Part shown: in pieces, positions 10,180-23,307 of the stretch | Layout: each line of letters starts with the position of its first letter | Numbering within the stretch: the stretch's first letter is position 1 | Notes under the pieces: generated by a model | Seen by the model: only the letters and a program-made list of their open reading frames with translations | Databases searched by the model: none | What the model was told of the DNA's origin: nothing | NCBI GenBank assembly: GCA_001724265.1 | Contig: MEDY01000005.1 | Location: forward strand, 124,001 to 188,000 | Length of the DNA stretch: 64,000 nt | From: Rhizaria sp. SCN 62-66 | Lineage: Eukaryota; Rhizaria, unplaced | Direction of reading: 5' to 3' | Program-made: the position numbers and the translations under genes

Positions 10180-10704
10180 ATGTCCCACTTCAGCCCGGCC
10201 ACCTACACCCCGTTCGCGTCCTCCGTGACCAACTTTTCCAACCCGTCTAGCTCCGACAAGTCTCTTAACCGCTTTGCCGAGTCCTACTCGAACCAGCTCG
10301 CGTCCGGCGCCGGGCTCGTCCCCGCGGGCGTGCAGGTGAACGCCTACTTCGAGACTGACCTGCCGCGCAACTTCCTCGACCTGCGCCACGCCTCGCAGCT
10401 CCCCATCGCGGCCAAGATCCGCGCGACGTGCGGCGCCTCGTTTAGCGACGCCGCGGGCTCCGGGCTTAGCGTGCAGACCCACTCTTCGGGCAAGGGCTGC
10501 GTCGTCTCGGCCATCCGCGCCGGCTCCGCCGCCGCCGAGGCCCGCCTCCAGATCGGCGACGTCATCTACGCCGCGCACTCGTACCTCGTCGACGACGCCG
10601 CAGACTACGCCGCCGTGGCCTTCAAGACCCCCGGCCCGCTGGAGGTGTTTTTCACGCGCCCCGGCACCGAGGTCAAGATGCAGGTCGTCATCTACCGCTC
10701 GTGA
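10180..10704 (+). CDS. Small single-PDZ-domain protein
   Basis: Single exon, 174 residues, stop TGA. The C-terminal half (about residues 97-172) has the layout of a PDZ domain: a hydrophobic strand with SGLSVQ, the GKGCVVSAIRAGSAAAEA segment that aligns with the 'V..V..GSPA' part of PDZ domains, LQIGDVIYAA matching 'L..GD.I..', and a closing strand EVKMQVVIYR. PDZ domains bind C-terminal peptides or lipids of partner proteins, often at membranes; no catalytic domain is attached. Residues 1-95 show no recognised domain but include a Ser/Asn-rich stretch and YFETDLPRNFLDL. I chose the ATG at 10180 because the frame upstream (open to 10048) is AT-rich and looks like 5' UTR. The partner and pathway cannot be told from sequence alone. 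Confidence 0.75.
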   Translation: MSHFSPATYTPFASSVTNFSNPSSSDKSLNRFAESYSNQLASGAGLVPAGVQVNAYFETDLPRNFLDLRHASQLPIAAKIRATCGASFSDAAGSGLSVQTHSSGKGCVVSAIRAGSAAAEARLQIGDVIYAAHSYLVDDAADYAAVAFKTPGPLEVFFTRPGTEVKMQVVIYRS

Positions 10705-11399
10705 GCGCGAAGCGGCAACGACGAAACCGAGAACAAACTCTTTGAAGCAAGCTCGTGAAGCCATAGCCAACGCCGCCTAGCACGAATCTACTTAGATACG
10801 CGTGTATACAGACGTGTCTGGTGCGATCTCTTGATCTGGGGCTGTTTCATCAATCCTTAGGCTGGCATGCAAACGGTGCTGACACCTAACGCGATGCTTT
10901 GTTGACGATAACTATTGGGCCATTTTTGATTTTCTATCTGGTGCAAAACAATCACACCCAAAACAAAACGACAAAGTAGTTGCCGATTGTTCTGCTACCC
11001 TCACTTTCTTCTTGCTTAATGCATGCACATGACATTCACGTTGTGTTGTTGATTGCTAACTTGGGTTAGCGACGTACTGCAGACAAAACAAAATAACAGT
11101 AATAAAATCAGCATTACTCACTATCTGTCGCCATAATACTATCGTATTAATAACCTGTAATTGAAGCTATGCTGTTTAAAGATTGCTTTTGATGATTAAG
11201 CAATTGCATCATGTTTGTATTCTTAATACGGACTGATACGGCACGACAGCCAAGCGTCTTGTTGTTGATGCCGTCCACAAAAAGGCATCAACCGCATGCA
11301 GGCCTAACTTGGGTATTGGCACTCCCTAGCCCGATAACTGACTGGCATACTCCCTGCTCACTTCGAACACTGAGCGCTATCCGTGCAGCCACAGTGCTC
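10705..11399. other. Intergenic region between convergent genes
   Basis: This 695-bp AT-rich stretch lies between the 3' ends of the PDZ gene (+) and the proA/PRO2 gene (-), so it should hold two 3' UTRs. I see no gene, tRNA or clear repeat in it. Confidence 0.4.
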
Positions 11400-13075
11400 T
11401 CACTGGCTCTCAGTGAGGGGGAGCTTCTTGTGCGTGTACTGGCACTCACCGTTGCCAAACTGCGTGACGGTGTGACCGGCCTCACTCTTGGAGACGAGGC
11501 GCCACTTGGTGCTCGTCAGGCCCTCCACGCCCACGGGGCCGCGCGCATGCAGGGGACTGGGCAGAGAAGAATGGGGAGACAAACAAAGTGGAACAAAAGT
11601 GGAATATGCAAATTGTGAGGTGAGAAACAAACATAATCACGTATACCTCACAAAACTAGTCGAACTCAAAATAAAAATAAATAACACATTGAGAATCCCA
11701 TTACACAAAACGATAGAGTCTTACATCGACAGACGAAGATATGGGAAAGATCTCCTCTGATTTGTTGTGCATAGAGAGACTATATTTCGTACCTGGTGGA
11801 GATGCCAACCTCGGCGCCGAGCCCGAAGCGGAACCCATCTGCGAAGCGCGTGGACGCGTTGTGGAAGACGCATGCGGCGTCGACGGCCTCGAGGAACGCG
11901 TCCGCGGTCTGCTGCTGCTCTGTAACGATGCACTCGGTATGGCGCGAGCCGTTGGCCGCGATGTGCGCCAGCGCGGCGGCCAGCGAGGGCACCAGCTCGG
12001 CCGTGATCTGCCGGTCGCCGTATTCGTGCTTGAGCGTCGCGGCGGGGCCCGCGATGTACTGCGCGAGCGCGGCGGCGTTGCTTTCGTTGCTGCTGACGGC
12101 GGCGGTCAGGGCCGGTCCAGCCCAGATCTTGACGCCCGCGGCCGCCAGCCCGGCCAGCACGGCCTCGGCCACGGTCACGGCCTCGGCGGCAGCGGCCGCG
12201 GTGCCCGCGTAGGGCTTAGCGCAGGTTGCGTTGTAGGACTTGGCGAGGAGCTCGGTGTTGATGAGCACAGTCTCGCACGCGTTGCAGGCAGCGGGGTAGT
12301 TAACCTTGGCGTCAACGGTAACAGCGACGGCCTTGTCGCCCGCGGCGGCGGCGTCGAGGTAAACGTGACAGATGCCCTCGCTGTGGCCCATGACGGGGAT
12401 GCGCGTGTTCTGCTGGATCGACTTGACCAGCTCGCCCGAGCCGCGCGGGATCACGAGATCGATGCAGTCATCCAGCGCGAGCAGCGACGCGATGTCGCCG
12501 CGGGAAGTCACCAGCGAGACGAGGTCGGCCGGCACGGCGCCATCGGAGCCTTCGGCGATTGCGGCCGTGACCAGAGCGTGCAGCGCGGCGTTTGAACGGG
12601 AAGCCTCCTTGCCGCCCTTAAGAATGAGCCCGTTGCCAGAGAAAATCGACAGCGCGGCAATCTGCGGAAGCGCATCGGGGCGCGATTCAAAGATAACGAG
12701 CAGGACGCCCAGCGGGACGCGGATCTGCTCGAGGTTGAGCCCGGCCGCGACCTCGGTGCGGCGGAGCACCTCGCCGAGCGGGTCCTGCTGCTGGCTAAGC
12801 TGCGTGATGCCCTGCGCCAGCACTGCGAGCTTCTCGGGGGTGAGCTTCAGGCGTGAAACAAGGTTCTCGTCTGTCTTGTGTGCGGCCGCGTCGGCGAGGT
12901 CGGCGGCGTTGGCGGCCAGCACTTCGGCCTGGTTCGACAGCAGCTTGGCTGCGAGGCAGGATAGGATGCGAGCGCGGGTCGGCTTGGGCACCACGGCGCG
13001 GAGCGTGGTCGCCGCCGAACGACACGAAACAGCCATCGCGCGGAGGTCGGAGGGCGAGGAAGATGTGGTTGACAT
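11400..13075 (-). CDS. PRO2: Gamma-glutamyl phosphate reductase (ProA/PRO2 type)
   Basis: Two exons, complement(join(11400-11556, 11793-13075)), 479 residues; the 236-bp intron has donor GTACGA and acceptor CCCAG and splits a Ser codon; stop TGA. The protein aligns along its length with glutamate-5-semialdehyde dehydrogenase, the NADPH-dependent second step of proline synthesis. Family marks include VPLGVLLVIFESRPDALPQI, ILKGGKEASRSN, the catalytic-cysteine segment NYPAACNACETVLI, RFADGFRFGLGAEVGIST, and, across the splice, LHARGPVGVEGLTSTKW. Length fits a monofunctional enzyme of about 415-460 residues (bacterial ProA, fungal PRO2) with an N-terminal extension, not the bifunctional plant/animal P5CS, and no glutamate kinase domain is attached. 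The ATG at 13075 is followed by a Ser/Thr-rich stretch that might be a targeting sequence, but this is uncertain. Confidence 0.95.
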
Positions 13076-14303
13076 AAAAGTCGCTGCGGTAAAAACGGTA
13101 CAGAAAGAGACGCGGAGGAGTGAGACGGAGGGGGGACTGAGGAAAGCATCCGGACTTAGAGCTAACGGCGTGCTCTGCAGCACTCGATAGATCGCATCAC
13201 CAGCAAGAAATATATTAAATAAATGCACTTAATCTCGTTTTTAATTCGGACTTGATAAATGCATTTTGCTTAATTGAGCGACCATGGAGATACGCTAAAC
13301 TTTTCAAACTGCATCACTGACCCTGGCCGGATGTCTCTCTCGACCGTGGCCGACGAGCAGTACGCAAAACCGATTTGTGGTAGACGTCGAAACGATCTGC
13401 TCAGTCGTCGTATCGCGCGGCATGGCCAGGAAGATGGCGTCGCAGGCCGGCCCGGGTATATCGTGTGATCAAAGCGAAAATCATTTGAATACTGGGATTG
13501 TTTAACGAATGTTTAAGTTATTGGAAATAGTTTTGGAGCTTCCAAGTGCTGGGGTGTCGAATACGCAGCAGCGAAGTTTCGCGTCCCCACTGCGAGGGGT
13601 GAAATCAAATCTTGCACCGCGCCCTCGGGCTTCACGCACATGCACGCCGCGTACTGCCAATTCAACGTTATCCGCCGCAAACTGGGGGAGTAGCACTGTG
13701 AATTTCTCTCCGGTTGTAGACTTGCTCGATCTTGCGTGCCGACTGCTTTGATTGGCGACGCATGTGCGCGCAAAGTGCGCCGATGACGAGCTTCTCGCGC
13801 TCTTCCATCCAGCCTTCATCTGCCTTGCCTCATGCCCGCTAAACTCCATCTGTTCTCTCCTTACCAAACTTTTTGTGTAGAACTTTGAGCGAACTACGAG
13901 GTTTCGCTTGTTGCTTTGTGCCCGGTACCAGTTTTGTGTACCGTTGCGCAATTTCAGAGAACGCTCCCAACCACAATCCGTATCTCCGTATCTGCATCTG
14001 GCACTGCCTCCTTTGGCCTCCACTCTCTTGCGCGCGCTTTCCTGCCTCGCTTCCCGATCTTCCCCGAGCCTGCGCCCCGGCTCCCGCATTCTCGCAGTCG
14101 TGGCCGCCGCTCTTGAGACCGCCCGCCTTCCCTTGATCCGCCTGCATCAAGCCCGCACTCCTTTCACTCGGCATTTGTGCAGCCGCCGTCGCCGCCGCAG
14201 CCGCTCGAGTCGCAGCGACCGTCGCAGCAACCCTTGAGTCGCCGTTAAGCTTTTCCCGCCCGCGCGCTTCCCCTGTGCGCGTCTGCTGCTGTTTGAGCAC
14301 GAA
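13076..14303. promoter_or_regulatory. Divergent intergenic region upstream of PRO2-like and PP4R3-like genes
   Basis: This 1,228-bp stretch separates two divergent genes. The part from about 13,860 to 14,303 is pyrimidine-rich and GC-richer and is probably the 5' UTR of the PP4R3-like gene. Open frames exist on both strands around 13,500-14,090 but show no recognisable protein and no clear splice sites, so no gene is called. Confidence 0.45.
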
Positions 14304-17300
14304 ATGCAGCCCTCGCAGCCCCAGCAGCCACAGGCGCAGTCGCCGCCGCGTTCGCCGTCGCAAGCGCAAGCGCAGTCGCAAGCGTTGCCACTGCCGCTGC
14401 CGCAGCCGCCCGCAGCCGCCGCCGTCACAGGCACGCCTCTGACTGCCACTGACTCCAGCTCTAGCGCTCGCTGCGCGAAGGACTCCGCCGCCGACGACGA
14501 CGGCATCACCGGCAGCAACATCACTGGCGCCGCTGACGACGATGAGAGTGAGCGCGTGAGCACTACGGCGGGCTCTATCTTTAGCCAGCACAGCGGCCGT
14601 GACCGTGACCGTGAGCACGATGACGGCGACGGCGACGGTGATGGTGGGTTTGACTACGAGAGCGTGCGGAGTGTGACCGTGAGCACCACGCTCTCGGACT
14701 CCGCGCACGCGCACTCGCTCTCGCTCTCGCAGTCGCTGTCGCGGACGGCATCGGTGACTGGCTCCGACGACTAGCAGGAGCCCGTTGACGACGACGATGA
14801 CGACAACGACGGCGACGGCGGTGATGATGATCTTGCGAGCGACACCTTCGCAAGCGATAACATTGCAAGCGAGAACAACAACAGCGAGGACGACGACGAG
14901 GGCGACGATGATGACGAGGGCGCCCACAGCCACTCGCTGAGCGACAGCGGCCGTGACCCCGGCTCCGCGGGCGGCAGCACAGGGCACCAACCCCAACCCC
15001 AGTCAAAGCCTGCTCACGACAACTCCAACAACAGCAGCAGTCGCAACACGGGTGCTAAGACGACGACGCTCGCGCGCGCTATGAACGCAGGCTCCGGCGC
15101 TGCTAGTTCCCACGCCGCGGCCCGCGCCCGCGCTGGCGCAATGGAGGACGGCGACGAAGACGGTGACGGCGACGGCGATGGCGATGACGACGCTGAAGAT
15201 GACGATGAAGTCAACGTCTCCCACCAAGATCACAGTCACGACCACGACGAGGACGACGACGGTCACAACGAAGACGACGAGGACGAAGACAACGACGACG
15301 AGTAGCACGGTCGAGACGCGGCCGCCGCCTCCGCGCCCGGCGCCACCGCTGCAGCTGGTCACGGTGCGCTCACAGGTACGCAGCATACCCAGCATGCCCA
15401 GACCAACGCCGGCGCCGGCGCCGATGCCAGCGGCGCTGACAGCGGCGGCAACGACGGCGCCGGCGACGGCAGCGCCGGCGACGGGAACGGAGACAGGAAC
15501 TTCTCGCGCGCGGTCAAGCTGTACCAGCTGAGCGAGGAGGGGCTCTGGGAGGACAGTGGGACGGGGCGCGCGCTGGTGGAGCAAGATCCACTGCCGTCGG
15601 TTGCCGCCGCGCTGCACGCGGTCGAGGCGCTCGCCGAGGACGCCGAGGCGCTGCTGCTGCGCTACGCTATCAGGGTCCACATCGTCAACTCCAGCAGCGC
15701 CGCCTCCAACGGCAACGGCAGCGGTGCCGCGGGTGTCGGCGCTCTCGGCGGAACACATGGGGGAACGCATGGTGGCGCCGACGGGGGCATGCCGCGGACG
15801 GCCCATGATAGCAGCGACGACGCCTGCTCCAGCGCCGCCGCCGCCACCGCCGCCGCCGCCGCAGCCGCCGCCCGCCAGCAACAACAGCAGCAGTTTCACC
15901 ACGGCTCTGCGGGCGCCGATGACGAGGACGAGGACGGCGATGATGCGTTCAACCTGTGCATCGTGCTTGAAGGGTGGGACCTGTGCCACCGCCAGGGCGC
16001 GACGATCATCACCTGGGTGTCGTCGTCGTCCAACTGTGACCTCGCGCTCTCCTTCCAGGTACGATGCTAAATCAAACAAAACATGATATATCTCGCCCAA
16101 TGTCTTGTGAATTTTACTAAAACGGGTATATTATCGTGTTCTTTGCATTTCTTGAATATTAAATATTGCTTTGAATTCCGCTCACCCTTGTGTATATCCA
16201 CCGCATTTTCTTTTGTAGGACGCCGAGTGCTGCGACGACCTGTGGACGCGGCTGACGGCGCTGCGCGAGCTGAAACTTGCGCTGGAGCCGTATCTGCCGT
16301 ACCGCGCGCTGAGCGAGGTGCCCCCGCTGACTGCGGCGACGGTCGGCGCCGTGGCCGTGCGCATGGAGCTGTTTCTGTCACCGCACAAGCGCGATGACCT
16401 ACTCACGCTGCTGCGCATGGGCCGCTGCATCGAGTTCATCACACCAAACAACTCGTACGCATACAGCGCTGCCGCCAACAACAACAACACCACCAACAAT
16501 AACAATGACGGTGATGGTGCTGTCAAAACTGAGACTGCGGCCAGTCCTACCAAGAGCACTGGGGCTGCGGCCGCGACCAGTGACAGTAAGCAGCCCCAGA
16601 CCGGCGACGCCAGCAGCGGCGGCGCGGCTGAGGCCGAGTCAGACTCCGTGTCGCTGCCGCCGCTGCCCTCGTCTCTGACCGACTCCGGCAGCACGAGCAC
16701 TGACAGCACTAGCGCGAGCTCGAGCTCGAGCTCTGGCCCAGGCTCAGGCTTCAACTCGCCTCTGAAGCGTGCCCGCGAAGACAGCAGCGCCAGCACAGAC
16801 AGTGCCAACACTGGCGCTAGCGCTGGCGCTGGCGCTGGCGCTGGCGCTGGTGCTGAGATGGCTGAGACCGAGGCTGAGTCTGAGACTGCGACCGAGGCCG
16901 CGACCGTGACCGTGACGGTCGCCAGCGAGTCTGGCTCCGGCTCTGGCTCTGAGCCCGCTGCCGCTGCCGGTGGCGCTGCTGGCAGTGCGGTCGTGAAGCG
17001 GCCTCGCCTTGCGTCGCTATCGCCCTCGAAGCCGCCCGCAACCGCCGCCAACACGGACTCCAAGTCCGACAGCGACGGTGACAGTAGCGGCAGCGACGAC
17101 GAGGACTCTCGCGTCACTGCCGACGCAGAGGCCGCCCCGGCTCACAGTCAGGAGCCCGAGGCCACCGAGGCTGACAATGATGCTGAAGCTGAGGCGGAGG
17201 CTGAGGCTGACCAAGAGCAGGAGCAGGAGCAGGACCACGAAGATCACGACGAGGACGAGGACGGCGATGGTGAGCACGACGACACGCAAGATCAGGAGCA

Positions 17301-20300
17301 GGAGGCTGAGCAGCAGTTCGAGGAGGGCCAGCTGCGCCGCGCGCCCGAGCTCGTGGTGACAGTTCTGCTCCTGGCGGTCGACGCCGACGCGAGCGGCGAC
17401 ACAGCCACATCGCAGTCGTGCTTCCGCATCGTGCGCGTGCTGCTGCAGTGCGCGGACCTCGCGCTGCTCGACCTGCTCACCAGCCCTGTCTTCACGCCCG
17501 CCGTGGCCACCGCACTCGAGCACGACCCCACGCTCGCGCTGCCCGCGTCCGTCCCCCGCACGCGCCACCGCAGGTTCCTCGCGCAGGCGCGCCTCAAGGA
17601 CGTCGCCGGGCTCGCTCGCGCAACCGCGCATGCCACCGCGGCCAACGCAGGGGCGGCTGGGACTGCTGGTGGGGCTGCGGGTGCACCCGCGAATACCGCT
17701 GGCTCTGGCGCGGGAGTGGTGCAGAAGGCGCACCAGAACTTCTTCGCGGCGTACTTGCGCGACGTGGTGCTGCTCCACTACGCGGAGGAGCACACGCTCA
17801 ACGTGATCCACTCGCTTGTATACAGCAACGAGGTCGCCATGATGACCACCATGCTGCAGGTACGTGTCATCACTAAAGCAAAACCACGACTAAAAACGAC
17901 GTTTTGGCGATGTCCTTGTGTTTGATTCCTCGAAAACATGAATCATTTATTTATATCTATTACAATCACTTTTCAATTGCTTATTCACATCTCAAAACTT
18001 ACTTGTGTCTTATTATTTTGTTCATCTCTTTTGTTGATTGTTTATCTCGCGCACAGTCGTCGACGTTCCTGCCGTCAGTCTTCGCGACGCTGAAGCGTCT
18101 GGCCCGGTTCGACCTCGCGCACAGCCGGACGCCCTCGACGACGGCGGGCTCGGTCGCAGTCCCGCTGGTCGAGGACCTGCTTGTGCTGGCCCCGCGCGCG
18201 TACCGCCAAGTCGTCGTCGGCACCGGCGGCGCCGCGCCGGGCGCCGTGCCGTTGGTTCCCACGCTGCAGTTCGGCTCCAGCACCGCGGTCATCGCCTCGG
18301 CCACCCACAGCACCGACTCGTCCGCCAGCACGAGCACCAGCACGTCCACCGCGAGCACACCGTCCAAGGACTCGCGCGACGCCAGCTCCCACGGCAGCGC
18401 CAGTTCGAACTTGAGCGCGAGCTCGAGCGTGAGCGTGAGCGGTGTGGCCGTGGGGACGCGCGGAAACGCGGTGAGCATGCTGCGCTACCTGGGCGCCACG
18501 CTCCAGGTCGAGGCAGAAGCAGAGGCCGAGGCGGCGGCGGAGGCCCAGGCGGCGCAGCAGCAGCAGGCGCACGATCAGGAGCAAGAGCAGGAGCAGGAGC
18601 AAGAGCAGGAGCGGGGTGAGAATGAGAGCGAAGGCGTCGCCGTCAAGACAGAGGTCAAGCTCGAGACTGACTTTGCCGCTGCTTCTGACAGCAACACCGT
18701 CACCAAGATGACTGATCTTGACTCGATCCTCATCAAAACCGAACAAAGCAGCAGCATCATGTCTACGACCGCTGACGCTAACGCAAACGCTCCCGCGACA
18801 GTGGCGAGTGCCGACCTCTCTGCCAGCTCCAGCGGTGTCGCTGACACTGCTGCCGCTGACGCTGCTGCCGCTGACACCGTTGCTGGTGCAGCTGCTGCAC
18901 CTGCGCCTGTGCCTGTGCCTGAAGCCGCCATCCCGGAATTCAAGCCGCACCTGCTAAGCCAGGCCGCCGAGCGCCGGCTGCTGTTCCAGTTCGTGCAGGA
19001 CCTATGCTCAATGGCCAAGAACCAGCAGCTGAAGCTGCGCGCGCAGTTCATCGACTGCCTGTTGTCGTCTGGCTTCCTACGCGCGCTCGAGACGGCGCTG
19101 CTGACGTCACCGCGCACGCAGCGCTGGCTCTGGGTGTGCGCCTGCTCGGTGCTGTCGATGCTGCTGGCGCACGCGCCGCTGCAGCTGCGGCGCCACCTCG
19201 CGGGCTCGCGCAGGGCGCGCGCAGAGGCGCGGCGCGCGCGGCGGGAGGCGGACCGCAGCGACAAAGAGGCCGCCGCGACGGCCGCGCGCAACCGGGCCCG
19301 CGCCGCCGAGGGCTCGCGCGCCGCCGCCGCCGTCTCGCTCGCCAAGGCAGAGGCCGATGCCAACAACAACAACAACAACACGAGCAGCATCAGCAGCGCT
19401 GTGAATGGGAACAGTGTGCTTGACGCTGTCGTGGTGGGCAGCAGCAGCGCGATCGCGTCGCTGCTTAGCGGCGGCATCACTGGCAGCGCTGGCGCTGGGC
19501 TCACTGGTACTGGCCTCACTGCGGGCACGGGGCTCGCTGTTGGCACCGGCCTGACTGCGCTCGCGAGCGCCCCCGGGCTCATCCCAGGCAGCCTCAGCGC
19601 CAGCGCCAGCGCCAGCGCCAGCGGGAGCAACCCCATTGCGGCGACGACGCCCGCGGTGCCGCTGTGCGCCGCCGTCAGCCCCAGCAAGAGCCTCTCCAGC
19701 GCCAGTGCCAGCGCCAGCGCCGGTGCGAGCAGCAGCACGCCTAATGGTGGCGCTGCGACTGCCAGTCTGGGCGCGAACGCTCCCAGCTCTGTTCCTAGCT
19801 CTGCGTCAGGCGCTGGCGCTGGCTCCGTGTTGAGTAATACTGATCTTAACAGCGCGGTTGGTTGGGCGCTCGCAGGCGGGCCCCCGCCGCTGGTCAAAGC
19901 CGCCAGCACTAACGCCAACAACGCCGCCGCCAACACGGCGACCACGACCGTGGGTGTCAAGAGCGCGGCCCTGCGTCGGCCGCGGTCGCTGCTCACGGTC
20001 ATCGTGTGCGCGCTCACCGAGACGCCCTGTCTGGCCCGCGCGCCGCGCAACTTGCCCGCGGCAGCCACGGTACCCGTGGGTTCCGCGAGTGCCTTAAGCA
20101 CCGCTGGGGCGGCGAGTGCCAGCTCTGGCGCTGCGAAGGCCAGCAAGGCGAGCGTGAGTGGCTGTGAGAGCGAGAGCGACGGCTTCGGCGACAGCGGCGG
20201 CGACAGCGACAGCGAGGACAGTACCTCAGACGACGACGAAGACGACGACGACAGCGACGGCGACGGCGACGGCGGCGGTGACAAGGACGACGATGGTGAT

Positions 20301-23300
20301 GACAGCGGTAACGTGAGCGTAGCCGGCAGCGACACCGAGACCGTCCCGGCCACCAACTCCTCCGACTCTGACCGGGATGACCGGGATGGGGACGGAGAGG
20401 ACTCGGACTCGGACAACAAGAGCCGCGCCGCCGCCGTCACGGCCAACAGCAGCAGCCTGCGTCTCCCGCGTCCCACCGCCAGTGCCGCAACCAAGAGCAC
20501 GAGCAAGAGCAATGGCAAGTCTCAGAAGTCTCGCTCTCCCTCGAAGAGCGCCCGCGGTGGCAAGCGCAGGCGTGCGCGGCGGCGGCGCGCGCTGGTGCCT
20601 GTGCCGGGCCCCGGGCTGGACTCCGGCGTGATGCTGCAGCTGGAGGAGCTGCTGATCCGACTGCTGGACCAGGACGCCGCTACCGCGGTTACGGCGGCCT
20701 CGGCGGCGGGCGGCAGAGGGGGCGGGGACGACTTCCTGTCCTTCTTTTTCACCGTCCAGATGCCCATCCTGGCAGACGCGCTCGGCCCCGCGCCCGCGCC
20801 CTACACCAGCGGCATCAGCAGCGGTTCCAGTGGCAAAAGCAGCAGCTCCAGCTCAAGTAGCAGTAGTCTGCTCTCTGCGGCGAGTGCCAGTGCCAGTGCT
20901 GACTCTCTGGCTGGCGCCGACTTCAGTGCCAGTTCGAGCATGACCTCCCTTGCTGTGACTACACAACAACAACAGCAGCAGCAGCAGCAGCAGCCTGAGC
21001 ACGAGCAGATCCGCCTCACGACGGGCTCTCTCCACGCGCTCGAGCTGCTGTCGTTCATCGTGCGCACGCACAACGGCCACTTTAACCTCTGCTACCGCCG
21101 CCTCCACATCTTCCCGCGCGTCGCGGCCCGCCTCCGCGCCGCGCTCGACACCGCGCTGCAGGGCGCGTCCCCGGCCGCCGTGACGATCCTGCGCGCCAGC
21201 CCGGCCTTCGCTCGCGGCCGCGCCCCGCCCGCCGCCGCCGCCGCCGACGCCGCCGCCGCGCTCGCGCTGCAGTCGCTGCCGACCGCGGCCGCCGCCGCCG
21301 CCGCGGGGACGCTGCCCGCCACGGCGCTGGCGACCGCGCTGACGACGCTGGCGCTGCCGGCGCTGTCGGCGCGGCTGCCGCCCGACGCGGCGGGGCTGTG
21401 CGCGGCGCTGCGCTTCTTGCGCGTGTGCGTGGGCAAGCTCGAAGTGACGTACTGCAACAGCATCGCCACCACGCGCGTGCTCGACACCGTCATGGCACTC
21501 TTCTCGCTCAACGGCGGCCGCTACAACCTGCTCAACTCGACCGTCGCGGGGCTGCTCACCGCCATCAGCGACGTCTCAGCGCCGCCGCTGCACCACCACC
21601 ACCACGCCTCTGCGGCCGCGGCCGCGGCGCACGGGCACTTCGGCGGCGGCTTCGGCGGCCACCTGGGCCCGCGACGCGGCGGCGCCGGCGCCGGCGGGCG
21701 GGGCGGCCTCGGGCTCGGCGGCTACCTGCCCTACTACCACCTCGGAGGCGGCCGCGGCGGCCGGCTCGGCGGCGTCGGCGCGCTTGGCATGGGCGGACTG
21801 CACCGGTCATTCGCGCACCTGGTCGCCGCCGAGACCGCGGCCCCGGCGCCTGTGGGCATCGCGCTCGCGAAGCAGCTCGTGCTCTCGCACCTGCACAGGC
21901 TCACGGCGCCCGCATTCGCCAAGTACGTCACGCTTTGATTTGAAACGCGTTTATCTCTTTGTTCTGAACACGCTTTGCAATTTATTTTTGATATCATATG
22001 TCATTGATGGGATCAAATCTATCTTTTTTTATTTTTCTTCGAAGTGCCTTTACTTATATGCTCATATCTATCTTATCTCTCGTTTTCTATTCTTGGCTCT
22101 ACGCTCCTCTCCTCTTGCTTTGCATCCCAGTCTGGCGACGACGCTCAAGGACCGCGTGGGGGCATACCACGCGCGCCGCCGCCTCGCCAACGGGCCCGGC
22201 GGCAGCAGCCACGCCGCGCGCTCCTCGATCCAGTACCCGCGCTCCGCCGCCGGAACCCATGGGGGCACGCATGGGTCCGCCACGGGCGCGCTGGCCCGCG
22301 TCGGCCTCGGCCTCAGCCTCGCTGGCGGTCCTGCCGCCAGCGGCACCGGCGGCGGCAGCGCCAGCGAGCAGTCGGTCCTAGCGGGGCTGCGGCAGCGCCA
22401 GGGCCAGGGCCTTGGCGGCCTCGGCGGCCTCGGTGGACTCGGCGGACTGGGTGGTCTGGGCGGACTGAGCGGGCTCGCTGACCTCAACCGTGGCAACCGC
22501 GGCGCTGGTGCCGGCACCGGCGCTGGCGCTGGACTTGGGTTGGGGCTGGGAGCGGGCAACAAGACCTGGCAGCAGCAGCAGCAGCAGCAGCAGCCGCAAC
22601 AGGGCGGTGTCCGCGGCCGCGGGCTGGCCGAGCTCGCCCGCCTCAGCACTGCCGGTGTCGGTGGCGTCGGCGGTGTCGGTGCGCTGAGCGGGCTGGGCGG
22701 GTTGTTGGGGTTCGGCAGCGGCGTCCTGGGCGTCGGTGCGAGCAACAGCAACAGCGGTCGCCGCCGCCGCCGCCGCCACGCGCGGGCCGGGGGACTGGGC
22801 GCGAGCACTGACGACCTCAACTGCGACGACAACGACGACGATGACGACGAGTTCGAGGATGACGACGACTTGAGCGTCAGTGACGGCGACGGCGACGATG
22901 AGACTAACCTCGACCACGACGACGATGACGACGATGTCGACGTCGGTGTTGATGAGAACGGCAACCGGATCCGAGCTGGCGACGTCGTCGCAGCGTTCTC
23001 GCACGACTTCGAGCACGACGACCTGGACAACAACAATGTCAACGACGACGCCGACGTCGACCACGAGGACGACGAGGACGACGACCAGCATGGCGCGGGC
23101 ATCGCGGGTAGCTACTACGGCGTGACTGGCATTCGCCACGCGCACCAGCTTCAGCAGCACCGGATGTCTGACAGTGACGACGACGGCAACGCCAGCGAAG
23201 GCCACGATTAGAGCAACGCCGCTCATGGTCTTACTCTCGGCCACGGTCATGGCCACGGCCACGGGACTGAGAGAGATGACGACGATGAACACGAGGCCCA

Positions 23301-23307
23301 ATTTTAA
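14304..23307 (+). CDS. Giant PP4R3/SMEK (Psy2) protein phosphatase 4 regulatory subunit
   Basis: Four exons: 14304-16058, 16219-17859, 18057-21922, 22131-23307 (2,812 residues if TAG is sense; stop TAA). Introns are 160, 197 and 208 bp with donors GTACGA, GTACGT, GTACGT. A PP4R3 EVH1 domain spans ~399-600 (SRAVKLYQLSEEGLWED, TIITWVSSSSNCDLALSFQ) and is split by a low-complexity insert. The SMK-1/armadillo region follows in pieces: RHRRFLAQARLKDV, YLRDVVLLHYAEEHTLNVIH, LRAQFIDCLLSSGFL, LRFLRVCVGKLEVTYCNS, NGGRYNLLNSTVAGLL, LATTLKDRVGAYH. PP4R3 targets phosphatase PP4, through EVH1 binding of short proline motifs, to DNA-repair, centrosome and transcription substrates. Known members are about 800-900 residues. 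In-frame TAG codons occur at 14772, 15303 and 23209. No ATG lies between the second TAG and EVH1, so this domain cannot be translated without passing that codon. Confidence 0.9.

Noticed and set aside
13502-14089. A 195-codon minus-strand frame upstream of the PP4R3-like gene
   Set aside because: No recognisable protein. The region looks like intergenic DNA and 5' leader, and the frame crosses sequence of mixed composition.
14304-14774. A stand-alone gene ending at the first TAG
   Set aside because: The same frame continues with identical Asp/Ser-rich style into the conserved EVH1 domain, which has no other start codon.
17904-18056. Coding extension upstream of PP4R3 exon 3
   Set aside because: AT-rich sequence with no homology. 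The GTACGT donor at 17860 and CACAG acceptor at 18056 make it an intron.
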